Part shown: piece after piece, positions 32,654 to 39,974 of the stretch | Numbering within the stretch: the first letter of the stretch is position 1 | Layout: each line of letters begins with the position of its first letter | Source of the DNA: an uncultured Oscillospiraceae bacterium | GTDB taxonomy: Bacteria; Bacillota; Clostridia; Oscillospirales; Ruminococcaceae | Direction of reading: 5' to 3' | DNA length: 64,000 nt | NCBI GenBank assembly: GCA_910586535.1 | Contig: CAJUHS010000004.1 | Coordinates: 62,001 to 126,000, forward strand | Made by a program: the position numbers and the translations under genes | Notes under the pieces: generated by a model | Seen by the model: the letters and a program-made list of their open reading frames with translations, nothing else | Database searches by the model: none | What the model was told of the DNA's origin: nothing

Positions 32654-33733
32654 GTGAAATTTACATATTCTGTAAAAGGGATAATCAACGGTACCGTAAG
32701 GATCAGCGACAGAACGAAGTACAGCGTGATAACCGCCGCGATAGCCTGCGTTCACGTGCTTCTGGTCTATGTTTTCGTAACGATAGGCTCGCTCCCGATG
32801 ACAGTATACAACATTTGCAGCGTAGCCGGATATCTGCTTTGCCTGCCTTTTATAAGACGCAACGCCCTCGGCTGGGTGTTTGCGTATATATGTGTGGAGG
32901 TTCCGCTCCATTCCATGCTGGCTATCTATACGGCAGGGTGGGATTTTGGTTTTGCAATGTACCTGATAGCTATTGTTCCCGTGGGATTTGATATGTCATT
33001 TGCGCTTAAAAATCCTTTGAGAGGAATAAAAATATCCACGATATTCGGCATAGTAAGCTTTGCCGTGTTTATTTCATGCAGAATGTACTCTTACTACAAT
33101 CTGCCGCTCTACAGTACGGACAGCACGCTTTTTGTACAGACTGTTTATTTTATAAATATGCTGTGCACATTTACGCTGCTGCTTGTATATTCGCTGATTT
33201 TCGCTTCGGAAATAAACGCGGCTCAGACGGTACTGCGGCAGAAAAACGCCGAGCTTGCTAAACTTGCGTCAAAGGATACCCTTACCGGATTTTACAACCG
33301 CCGTAAAATGCATGAGTATCTTTTAGACGCCGCCGGGGGAAAGGAACCGTTTTCTCTGATAATGAGCGACATCGACAATTTTAAAAAGCTTAACGACAGC
33401 TACGGTCACGACTGCGGAGACGAGGCTCTCAAAGCTGTTTCCGACGCTTGCAGAGGCTGTATTGCGGAGGGCGACAGGATATGCCGCTGGGGAGGAGAGG
33501 AGTTTCTCATACTTACAAACCGTTCCCTTGACGGCGCGGCGGATACGGCGGAAAAAATACGTTCAGCCGTGGAAAACTGCAGTCTGGTCTTTGGCGGGAA
33601 CGATATAAAAACAACTATGACTCTCGGCGTGGCGGAGTTCGATCCGTCTTCGACGATAGACAAGGTCATCACCGCCGCCGACCAAAAGCTCTATGCAGGA
33701 AAAAACAGCGGAAAGAACCGCGTAGTCAAGTAG
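32654..33733 (+). CDS. Membrane diguanylate cyclase
   Basis: 359 residues: about six membrane helices (~22-185), then a GGDEF domain. Motifs DTLTGFYNRRKM, SDIDNFKKLNDSYGHDCGDE and GGEEF (280-284) are intact, so c-di-GMP synthesis is expected. The usual inhibitory RxxD site before GGEEF is absent (AEGD at 271-274), so product inhibition may be lacking. GTG start with GGAGG upstream. rsmE follows 19 bases after the stop and is probably co-transcribed. Confidence 0.9.
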   Translation: MKFTYSVKGIINGTVRISDRTKYSVITAAIACVHVLLVYVFVTIGSLPMTVYNICSVAGYLLCLPFIRRNALGWVFAYICVEVPLHSMLAIYTAGWDFGFAMYLIAIVPVGFDMSFALKNPLRGIKISTIFGIVSFAVFISCRMYSYYNLPLYSTDSTLFVQTVYFINMLCTFTLLLVYSLIFASEINAAQTVLRQKNAELAKLASKDTLTGFYNRRKMHEYLLDAAGGKEPFSLIMSDIDNFKKLNDSYGHDCGDEALKAVSDACRGCIAEGDRICRWGGEEFLILTNRSLDGAADTAEKIRSAVENCSLVFGGNDIKTTMTLGVAEFDPSSTIDKVITAADQKLYAGKNSGKNRVVK

Positions 33734-33752
33734 AAACAGGGGGAGTGCCGAA

Positions 33753-34472
33753 ATGCCGAGATTTTTTACCGACAAGCCTGCGGATGATATTATTACCGTA
33801 ACAGGAAGCGATGCGGTTCATATGGGATATTCCCTGAGAATGAAGGTCGGCGATCCGGTCACGTTCTGTCATTCGGGGACTGATTATTTCTGCCGCATTG
33901 AAAGCATGAACGGCAGCGAGGTGGTCTGCCGCGTGGAAAGTTCAGAGCAGAGCCGCTCCGAGCCGACTGCGGCGGTCACGCTTTATCAGGCTTTTCCCAA
34001 GCAGGACAAGCTTGACTATATCGTACAGAAAACTACCGAGCTGGGAATAACGAGGATAGTTCCGTTTATTTCGGCAAGGTGCGTTTCCAGACCGGAGGGC
34101 AAGTCCGCTGAAAAAAAGCTTGAGCGTATGCGCCGTATCGCCGAAGAGGCGGCTAAGCAGTCGGGCAGGGGAATGATACCCGAAATAGCTCCGCTGACCG
34201 ATATGCGCGGAGCTGTTGAGGATATGAAAAAATGTGCCGTTAAGCTCTTCTGCTACGAAAACGGGGGCAGGCGGCTTTCGGAAGTCAGTTTGCCGGAAAG
34301 CGGGTCCATAGGCGTAATGATAGGCTCCGAGGGAGGCTTTGAGCGAGCCGAGGCGGACATGGCTGAGGCGGCGGGAGCAATCAGGATATGGCTTGGCGAA
34401 CGTATACTCAGGTGCGAGACCTGTCCTGTGGCGGTAACGGCGATACTCATGCACCTGACCGGGAATATGTGA
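33753..34472 (+). CDS. rsmE: 16S rRNA m3U1498 methyltransferase RsmE
   Basis: 239 residues. N-terminal PUA-like RNA-binding part (MPRFF ... VHMGYSLRMKVGD) and C-terminal SPOUT domain with the knot motifs IGSEGGF and LGERILRCETCPVA, which form the SAM pocket. It methylates U1498 of 16S rRNA. Start ATG with GGGGGAG upstream; ends before a strong terminator. Confidence 0.95.
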   Translation: MPRFFTDKPADDIITVTGSDAVHMGYSLRMKVGDPVTFCHSGTDYFCRIESMNGSEVVCRVESSEQSRSEPTAAVTLYQAFPKQDKLDYIVQKTTELGITRIVPFISARCVSRPEGKSAEKKLERMRRIAEEAAKQSGRGMIPEIAPLTDMRGAVEDMKKCAVKLFCYENGGRRLSEVSLPESGSIGVMIGSEGGFERAEADMAEAAGAIRIWLGERILRCETCPVAVTAILMHLTGNM

Positions 34473-34514
34473 TACCGGTATTGAATAAAAACCTCAAACT
34501 GATACAAACACATT

Positions 34515-34548
34515 CGGAACGCTGATAAATGCGTTCCGTTTTTGCTTT
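34515..34548 (+). terminator. Intrinsic terminator after rsmE
   Basis: CGGAACGC/GCGTTCCG 8-bp perfect stem, 8-base loop, then TTTTTGCTTTTTT. Confidence 0.95.
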
Positions 34549-34575
34549 TTTACGCATTTTCAGGAAAAACAGGTA

Positions 34576-34604
34576 TTGACAGATAAAGAAAAAAATGCTA
34601 TAAT
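34576..34604 (+). promoter_or_regulatory. Perfect SigA promoter of secDF
   Basis: TTGACA (34576-34581), 17-base spacer, TATAAT (34599-34604). Confidence 0.92.
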
Positions 34605-34652
34605 AAAACGATAATTTGTGTTGCAGAATGTAACAAAACAGGAGGTTAAATC

Positions 34653-36065
34653 GTGAGGAAAATAAAAAAGCCTGTTTTCTTCGTCGTTTTTGCGCTTATA
34701 CTCTTATTTGCGGCTTCCGTATTTTTTGGAGTTACCACATACTACGGCGATATGAATACAGTTTATGTCAAAGGCGTTGACAACATCCGCTTCGGTATTG
34801 ACATCAGGGGCGGCGTTGACGTTACCTTTACTTCACCGGAGGATATCGACGCTACCGACGCGCAGCTTGACGCTGCCAAAGAGGTTATAGTTCAGCGTAT
34901 GATAAACCTGGGTATCACCGATTACGAAAGCTTTATCGATTACGGGAACGACCGTATAATCGTAAGATTTCCCTGGAAAGAGGGCGAAGCGAACTTCGAC
35001 CCTGAGGAAGCGGTAAAGGAGCTGGGCGAGACTGCCGAGCTGACCTTCCGCGAGGGCTACGAGGTGGACGAGGCGGGTATGTACACCGGCGTGACAAAGG
35101 ATAACGTTATCCTTGTGGGTTCGGACGTACAGGAGGCCTACGCCGCATACAGCGAGGACAAATCGGGGAACCTTGAATGGCAGGTAAGCCTTGAGCTTAC
35201 GAGCGAGGGTGCAAAGAAATTTGCGGACGCTACAACAAAGCTTGCTCCGTCCCGTGGGGTCATCTCCATATGGATGGACGAGACCTGTTTCTCATATCCC
35301 CAGGTTCAGACTGCTATCACGGACGGACGCGCTTCAATCACAGGAAACTTTGACGCTGACGAAGCAAAGGCTCTTGCCGATAAGATCAATTCGGGCGCGC
35401 TGCCCTTTAAGCTTGTTACAGCAAGCTTTTCCACAATTTCACCCAGTCTCGGTTCCGGCGCGCTTGAAGCAATGGTTGTTGCAGGTATTATTGCATTTGC
35501 GTTCATCGCTGTGTTTATGATAGCTTTGTACCGTCTTCCCGGCGCAGTCGCGGTTGTCGCTTTGGTTGGACAGGTAGCGGGTACGCTGGCGTTCATTTCG
35601 GGTTACTTCGGATTCATGAACGGTTCTATCCTGACGATACCCGGTATAGCGGGTATCATTCTTGCGGTAGGTATGGGTGTTGACGCTAACATCATTACCT
35701 CCGAGCGTATCAGGGAGGAGCTTGCAAACGGCAAGACTCTTGACGGTTCTATCGAGTCGGGCTTCAGGAGAGCTTTCTCCGCTATCCTCGACGGAAACGT
35801 GACTATGATACTTGTTGCAATAATCCTTATGGGCGCGTTCGGTACTCCCGACAGCATCTTCTCAAAGCTGCTGCACTTCGTGTTCTTTATGTTCGGTCCC
35901 TCAACCGCAGGAACGATCTATTCTTTCGGCTTTACACTTCTTACGGGCGTTGCGCTGAACCTTTTCTTCGGCGTACTCTGCTCCAGACTTATGCTTGCGT
36001 CCCTGTCCAAATTCAAGGCGTTAAGAAATCCCAAGCTTTACGGAGGTGTCAGACATGAACAATAA
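34653..36065 (+). CDS. secD: Protein translocase subunit SecD
   Basis: 470 residues, RND-type membrane protein that uses the ion gradient to help pull secreted proteins through SecYEG. TM1 near the N-terminus, a large extracytoplasmic P1 domain beginning FGIDIRGGVDVTF, then five C-terminal helices with GMGVDANIITSERI. GTG start with GGAGG 7 bases upstream. The gene end overlaps secF by 11 bases. Confidence 0.96.
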   Translation: MRKIKKPVFFVVFALILLFAASVFFGVTTYYGDMNTVYVKGVDNIRFGIDIRGGVDVTFTSPEDIDATDAQLDAAKEVIVQRMINLGITDYESFIDYGNDRIIVRFPWKEGEANFDPEEAVKELGETAELTFREGYEVDEAGMYTGVTKDNVILVGSDVQEAYAAYSEDKSGNLEWQVSLELTSEGAKKFADATTKLAPSRGVISIWMDETCFSYPQVQTAITDGRASITGNFDADEAKALADKINSGALPFKLVTASFSTISPSLGSGALEAMVVAGIIAFAFIAVFMIALYRLPGAVAVVALVGQVAGTLAFISGYFGFMNGSILTIPGIAGIILAVGMGVDANIITSERIREELANGKTLDGSIESGFRRAFSAILDGNVTMILVAIILMGAFGTPDSIFSKLLHFVFFMFGPSTAGTIYSFGFTLLTGVALNLFFGVLCSRLMLASLSKFKALRNPKLYGGVRHEQ

Positions 36066-37008
36066 ATTCAATATTGATTTTGTCGCCCGCAAAAAGCTGT
36101 TCTTTATAATTTCCATTGCGGCTATTGCGGTCTCGATACTTTCATCGTTTATTTTCGGAGCTAACCTCGACATTCAGTTCAAGGGCGGTACTATCCTGAC
36201 CTATATTTACGACGGAGCTATTGATCAGTCCCAGTTTGAGGCTGACGCCACCGCCGCTCTGGAGGGAATAGGCGTTACCTCCACGGTGGGCGAGGATTTT
36301 TCCTCGGGCAGGAACAACATTCAGCTTTCGCTTATTTCAAACAGCGGACTTACCTCGGACAAGCAGATAGCTCTTTCGGACGCGATATCCGAAAAGTACG
36401 CCGCAAACAACATCGAGCTTCTGGAATCCTCGGACGTTTCCCCGTCTTCGGGACGTGAATTTTTTCTTAAATGTATCGTTGCGGTACTGCTTTCCTTTAT
36501 CGTTCTTATTGTTTATATCGCGTTGCGGTTCAAGAACATCGGAGGCTGGCTTGCCGGCGTATGCGCCGTTACCGCTCTGCTTCACGACTGTATAATTGTT
36601 TACGGAACGTTTATTATCTGCCATATGTCCATCAATGCAAACTTTATGGCGGTAGTACTGACGATACTGGGTTACTCGATAAACAATACCATTGTAATTT
36701 ACGACCGTATCCGCGAGAACGAGATACTGTTCCGGAAGAAGAAAACCAAGACCGAAATTGTCAACATGAGCATAAACCAGTCCCTGACACGTTCGGTGAA
36801 CACGTCGATAACTACTATCGTGGCAATGCTTGCGGTAACTATCGTTGCGGCGGTTTACGGGGTAACGTCGATAATTTCTTTCTCGCTTCCTATGATGATC
36901 GGCATGATCGCGGGCGCGTATTCGTCGGTATGCTTCACCTGTCCTCTGTGGCTGACTCTTGAAGATAAAATCGGCAAAAAGCCTAAGGCCAAAAAAGCCA
37001 AGGCGTAA
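36055..37008 (+). CDS. secF: Protein translocase subunit SecF
   Basis: 317 residues, partner of SecD. TM1, the short P4 domain beginning LDIQFKGGTILTY, then five helices with the signature GYSINNTIVIYDRIRENE and a Lys-rich C-terminal tail. Start ATG at 36055 inside the last codons of secD, with GGAGGTG upstream. Followed by a hairpin terminator that overlaps the leader of the next gene. Confidence 0.96.
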   Translation: MNNKFNIDFVARKKLFFIISIAAIAVSILSSFIFGANLDIQFKGGTILTYIYDGAIDQSQFEADATAALEGIGVTSTVGEDFSSGRNNIQLSLISNSGLTSDKQIALSDAISEKYAANNIELLESSDVSPSSGREFFLKCIVAVLLSFIVLIVYIALRFKNIGGWLAGVCAVTALLHDCIIVYGTFIICHMSINANFMAVVLTILGYSINNTIVIYDRIRENEILFRKKKTKTEIVNMSINQSLTRSVNTSITTIVAMLAVTIVAAVYGVTSIISFSLPMMIGMIAGAYSSVCFTCPLWLTLEDKIGKKPKAKKAKA

Positions 37009-37022
37009 TTTTGATAACGGTT

Positions 37023-37060
37023 TCTGCGGCGGGCACAAATGTGTCTGCCGCAGATTTTTC
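37023..37060 (+). terminator. Intrinsic terminator or attenuator between secF and the EamA gene
   Basis: TCTGCGGC/GCCGCAGA outer stem with an inner GACACA-like helix, directly followed by TTTTT and then by the GGAGGGG ribosome site of the next gene. Read-through would express the transporter. Confidence 0.8.
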
Positions 37061-37072
37061 GGAGGGGTTTTT

Positions 37073-37486
37073 ATGTGGCTTTTATTTGCTGTATTATCGT
37101 CTGTATTTGCGGCTCTCACGTCGATTCTTGCAAAGGTCGGGATTGAAGGCGTGGACTCAAACCTTGCCACGGCTCTGCGAACGGCGGTGGTTCTCGTTAT
37201 GGCTTGGGGAATGGTTTTTATAACAAACGCACACACCGGTATCGGAGACATCGGCAGGAAAAGCTGGATATTTCTGATCCTGTCGGGACTTGCGACCGGG
37301 GCTTCCTGGCTTTGCTACTACAAAGCTCTGCAAATGGGGGAGGCTTCAAAGGTTGTACCGATAGACAAAATGAGCACCGTGCTTACTCTGATATTGGCGT
37401 TTGTTTTTCTGCATGAAAAGTTTACGCCCAAGTCAATTATCGGCTGCGTTCTTATCGCGGCGGGAACTTTGTTAATGGTAATTTGA
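37073..37486 (+). CDS. Half-size EamA (DMT) membrane protein
   Basis: 137 residues, four to five membrane helices, a single EamA unit (TSILAKVGIEGVDSNLATAL ... VPIDKMSTVLTLILAFVFLHEKF). Such half transporters act as homodimers. Substrate unknown. Start ATG at 37073 with GGAGGGG 5 bases upstream; a longer frame from 36959 overlaps secF and lacks support. Confidence 0.85.
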   Translation: MWLLFAVLSSVFAALTSILAKVGIEGVDSNLATALRTAVVLVMAWGMVFITNAHTGIGDIGRKSWIFLILSGLATGASWLCYYKALQMGEASKVVPIDKMSTVLTLILAFVFLHEKFTPKSIIGCVLIAAGTLLMVI

Positions 37487-37489
37487 CAG

Positions 37490-37717
37490 ATGGCGCGTAT
37501 CAGGCTTTTTGCGGCGGACAATACGCCCTCAAAAACAGAGAGGAACGCTGAGGCCGCAGCTGTGAGAAACGCTGCAGCGGAGGTCAAAAAGAGACTGAAC
37601 GTCCCGAAAAACCTTGATAAATTTACGCATGAGACAGAAACACAGTATGATACCGTATATTACCGGTTCAGGTGGTACCGCGAGAAAAAGAACGTTTATG
37701 AGACAATCAAAGCATGA
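37490..37717 (+). CDS. 75-residue charged protein, unrecognised
   Basis: Starts 3 bases after the EamA stop with a poor ribosome site, so translation would rely on coupling. It begins MARIRLFAADNTPSKTERN, then an Ala/Lys-rich helix (AVRNAAAEVKKRLN) and an aromatic/basic end (TVYYRFRWYREKKN). Codon choice resembles the neighbours, and a strong terminator follows 12 bases later. It may be a real coupled gene or the remnant of a larger one. Confidence 0.5.
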   Translation: MARIRLFAADNTPSKTERNAEAAAVRNAAAEVKKRLNVPKNLDKFTHETETQYDTVYYRFRWYREKKNVYETIKA

Positions 37718-37728
37718 TATTTATTCGG

Positions 37729-37770
37729 AAGGAACGCCCCCGCTCAAATAAGACGGGGGCGTTCCTTTAT
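37729..37770. terminator. Bidirectional terminator between the EamA cluster and ksgA
   Basis: 14-bp perfect stem (AAGGAACGCCCCCG, 37729-37742, with 37754-37767) and an 11-base loop; TTTATTT follows on the plus strand. Confidence 0.92.
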
Positions 37771-38637
37771 TTAGCTTTCAGCTGCTTCTTTCAGATGTTC
37801 GGAGACAGCTGCAAAATCATCGAGCCTAAGCTGTTCGGGACGTATATTTTCGGGAAGTCCCGCCGCCCTTATTGCCTCCGCCGCTTCAGATTTGGATATC
37901 CCCAGCGCGGAGGACAGGCTGTTGCCTAAAGTCTTTCTGCGCTGTGAAAACGCGCCCCGCACGACGCGGAAATAAAGCTTTTCATCGCTGACTTTTACTG
38001 CCGGTTCTTTTTTCACGTCCAGACGTATCACGCAGGAATCCACATTTGGGGCCGGCATAAAGCTGCCGCGCGACACATTGAAAAGCATTTTCGGTTCCGC
38101 GTAGTATCTTACCGCCGCCGAGACAGCTCCCGCTTCACGGGTGCCGGGTTCGGCGCAAAGCCGCACTCCCGCCTCTTTCTGCACCATTACCGTGATACAT
38201 TCAATCGGCAGACGGCTTTCCAGCAGGTTCATTATTATCGGGGACGTTATATAGTAAGGAAGGTTTGCGCAAACGGCGACTTTAAGTTTTGGGAAGTGCT
38301 CCGCTATTATTGCGGAAAGGTCGGCTTTCATAACGTCCTCGTTTATGACGGTCACGTTTCCGCAGTCGGCAAGGGTCTCCTCAAGCACGGGAATGAGACG
38401 CCCGTCTATTTCCACGGATACCACTTTATCTGCGCGCAGAGCAAGCTCTCTGGTGAGGACTCCGACTCCCGCGCCTATTTCCAGAACTCCCCAGCCCTTT
38501 TGAGCGCTTCCCATTTCAGCGATCCTCGGACACACGGAGGGGTTTATGAGAAAATTCTGTCCCAGCGCTCTGCTGAAAGAAAATCCGTGCTTTGACAGTA
38601 TTTCTTTTATTACGTTTATATTGGTAAGATTATCCAT
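37771..38637 (-). CDS. rsmA: 16S rRNA dimethyladenosine transferase (KsgA/RsmA)
   Basis: 288 residues. It dimethylates A1518/A1519 of 16S rRNA. SAM motif I VLEIGAGVGVLT, catalytic motif IV NLPYY, and the N-terminal FSFSRALGQNFLIN are all present, as is the C-terminal helical domain (GAFSQRRKTLGNSL). Start ATG with AAGGAAC 8 bases upstream. It lies 36 bases downstream of the DUF1624 gene on the same strand. Confidence 0.95.
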   Translation of the reverse strand: MDNLTNINVIKEILSKHGFSFSRALGQNFLINPSVCPRIAEMGSAQKGWGVLEIGAGVGVLTRELALRADKVVSVEIDGRLIPVLEETLADCGNVTVINEDVMKADLSAIIAEHFPKLKVAVCANLPYYITSPIIMNLLESRLPIECITVMVQKEAGVRLCAEPGTREAGAVSAAVRYYAEPKMLFNVSRGSFMPAPNVDSCVIRLDVKKEPAVKVSDEKLYFRVVRGAFSQRRKTLGNSLSSALGISKSEAAEAIRAAGLPENIRPEQLRLDDFAAVSEHLKEAAES

Positions 38638-38673
38638 AGCCGCTTGTTCCTTTTTATTCTGTATCGTTTTACA

Positions 38674-39399
38674 TCAGTTCTTTAAGGCGGCAAATATATA
38701 CACCGCAGCAAGAAAAACCGGTTGATGTATTATGTAAAAAAGCAGTGAGTGCCGTCCGCAGAAATTTACGGCAGGAAGCCTTGCCTTGTAGCAAAAATTC
38801 GGCAGCAAGCCGCTTTTTACAATGTCGGACAAAGCTGTTCCGGCAAGAAAAATAAATCCGTAGGGAGCAAGGGGGAAGTAGTCTGCGGAATGGAAATCCG
38901 ACGAAGTTATGCCGATAGGATAAAGCCATCGGATATTGTCGGGAACGTCAAGGCGTACCCTGCCGAAAACCAGAAAAAGGCTGTCGGTGCGGTAAAAGTC
39001 CGTAAAGATGACCGCAAGAACGGTAAACACCGCAAAAATAATTACGTTTGGAATTTTTTTCAAAACAGGGCATATTACTCCGTAAATGAGCATTATCATT
39101 CCGAAGCAGGACAGAACCCCGAAAACTATAGTTTCCTGAGGAAAAAACGCAGCCGTAATAACGGTAAGGGCTTCGCCTAAAAGGTAAAGGGTCGCTCCTC
39201 TTTTCAGCACGTTTTTGGAAAAGCCCGCGCATATTCCCGATACCGAAAACAGCACCACAAGAAAGAAACGGTGAATTATCTCCATTCCGTCCGAAAAGAA
39301 AAACGGTATGTTTGATCCTCCGAAAAATATTAAGTCGTACAGAAGATGATAAAGCATAACGTAAATTATTGCAAAGCCTCTGAGCATATCCAGAAGCAT
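38674..39399 (-). CDS. DUF1624 membrane protein (acyltransferase-like)
   Basis: At least 241 residues and seven to eight membrane helices; LLDMLRGFAIIYVMLYHLLYD is the hallmark of the heparan-alpha-glucosaminide N-acetyltransferase-like family, and SLLFYIIHQPVFLAAV ends it. The ATG at 39399 has no ribosome site. The frame is open upstream, and AAAAAGGGGG (39520-39512), just behind a good promoter, precedes ATT (39507) and ATA (39504) in frame. The protein may therefore start there and carry about 36 more residues (ending INRNNRV before MLLDM). Substrate unknown; transfer of acyl groups to surface glycans is inferred from the family. Confidence 0.82.
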   Translation of the reverse strand: MLLDMLRGFAIIYVMLYHLLYDLIFFGGSNIPFFFSDGMEIIHRFFLVVLFSVSGICAGFSKNVLKRGATLYLLGEALTVITAAFFPQETIVFGVLSCFGMIMLIYGVICPVLKKIPNVIIFAVFTVLAVIFTDFYRTDSLFLVFGRVRLDVPDNIRWLYPIGITSSDFHSADYFPLAPYGFIFLAGTALSDIVKSGLLPNFCYKARLPAVNFCGRHSLLFYIIHQPVFLAAVYIFAALKN

Positions 39400-39541
39400 T
39401 ACGCGGTTGTTTCGGTTTATTTCTCCGGCTGCAGCTTTCGGAGATAAAGCTTCCCCTGCGGAGTTTTCCGGTGCGGAAATTTTTTCTTTTGTCAGCGTTT
39501 GTATAATGCCGCCCCCTTTTTCTGTATTATTTCGTATTTAT

Positions 39542-39570
39542 ATTATAACATACAGCGGATATTTTTGCAA
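39542..39570 (-). promoter_or_regulatory. SigA promoter of the DUF1624-ksgA unit
   Basis: Minus strand TTGCAA (39570-39565), 17-base spacer, TATAAT (39547-39542). The expected start near 39535 leaves only about 15 bases to AAAAAGGGGG, which supports a translation start near 39504-39507. Confidence 0.8.
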
Positions 39571-39648
39571 GGCAGGTCCGGCTGTCAGTATAAAAACAGA
39601 TTAAAATAATGAATTTATAGTGTATGATAAATTCGTGTTAATTTTTAC

Positions 39649-39677
39649 TTGACAAATTGAGTAAAGTGTTGTATAAT
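39649..39677 (+). promoter_or_regulatory. Perfect SigA promoter of feoAB
   Basis: TTGACA (39649-39654), 17-base spacer, TATAAT (39672-39677). Confidence 0.92.
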
Positions 39678-39693
39678 ATTTCATACAACAGAG

Positions 39694-39712
39694 TTAGTTT
39701 ATGCTAATTTGG
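39694..39712 (+). promoter_or_regulatory. DtxR/IdeR-like operator candidate in the feoAB leader
   Basis: Positions 39694-39712 (TTAGTTTATGCTAATTTGG) match 13 of 19 positions of the classic IdeR/DtxR iron box, including the core TTA.GCTAA. It lies just downstream of the transcription start, a typical place for iron-dependent repression. Inference from sequence only. Confidence 0.4.
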
Positions 39713-39725
39713 AAAGGAACTTCTT

Positions 39726-39974
39726 ATGACCCTTAATGAATTGAAAACGGGACAGTCCGCAGTAATAACAAGCGTGGGGGGAGACGGCGCTCTCAGGTGC
39801 AGACTTCTCGATATGGGACTTATCCCCAAAACCAAAGTAATGATACGAAAAGTCGCTCCTATGGGCGACCCGATAGAACTGTTCCTGCGGGGCTACGAGC
39901 TTACCATCCGTCTTGAGGACGCAGAGAAAATAACCGTCGTTCCCGATAATGCAAAGGAGGCGGTCACAGTATGA
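39726..39974 (+). CDS. feoA: Ferrous iron transport protein FeoA
   Basis: 82-residue SH3-like protein that assists FeoB. Motifs LRCRLLDMGLIPKTKVMI and GYELTIRLEDAEKI are typical. Start ATG after AAAGGAAC. Its TGA overlaps the feoB start as ATGA. Confidence 0.95.
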   Translation: MTLNELKTGQSAVITSVGGDGALRCRLLDMGLIPKTKVMIRKVAPMGDPIELFLRGYELTIRLEDAEKITVVPDNAKEAVTV

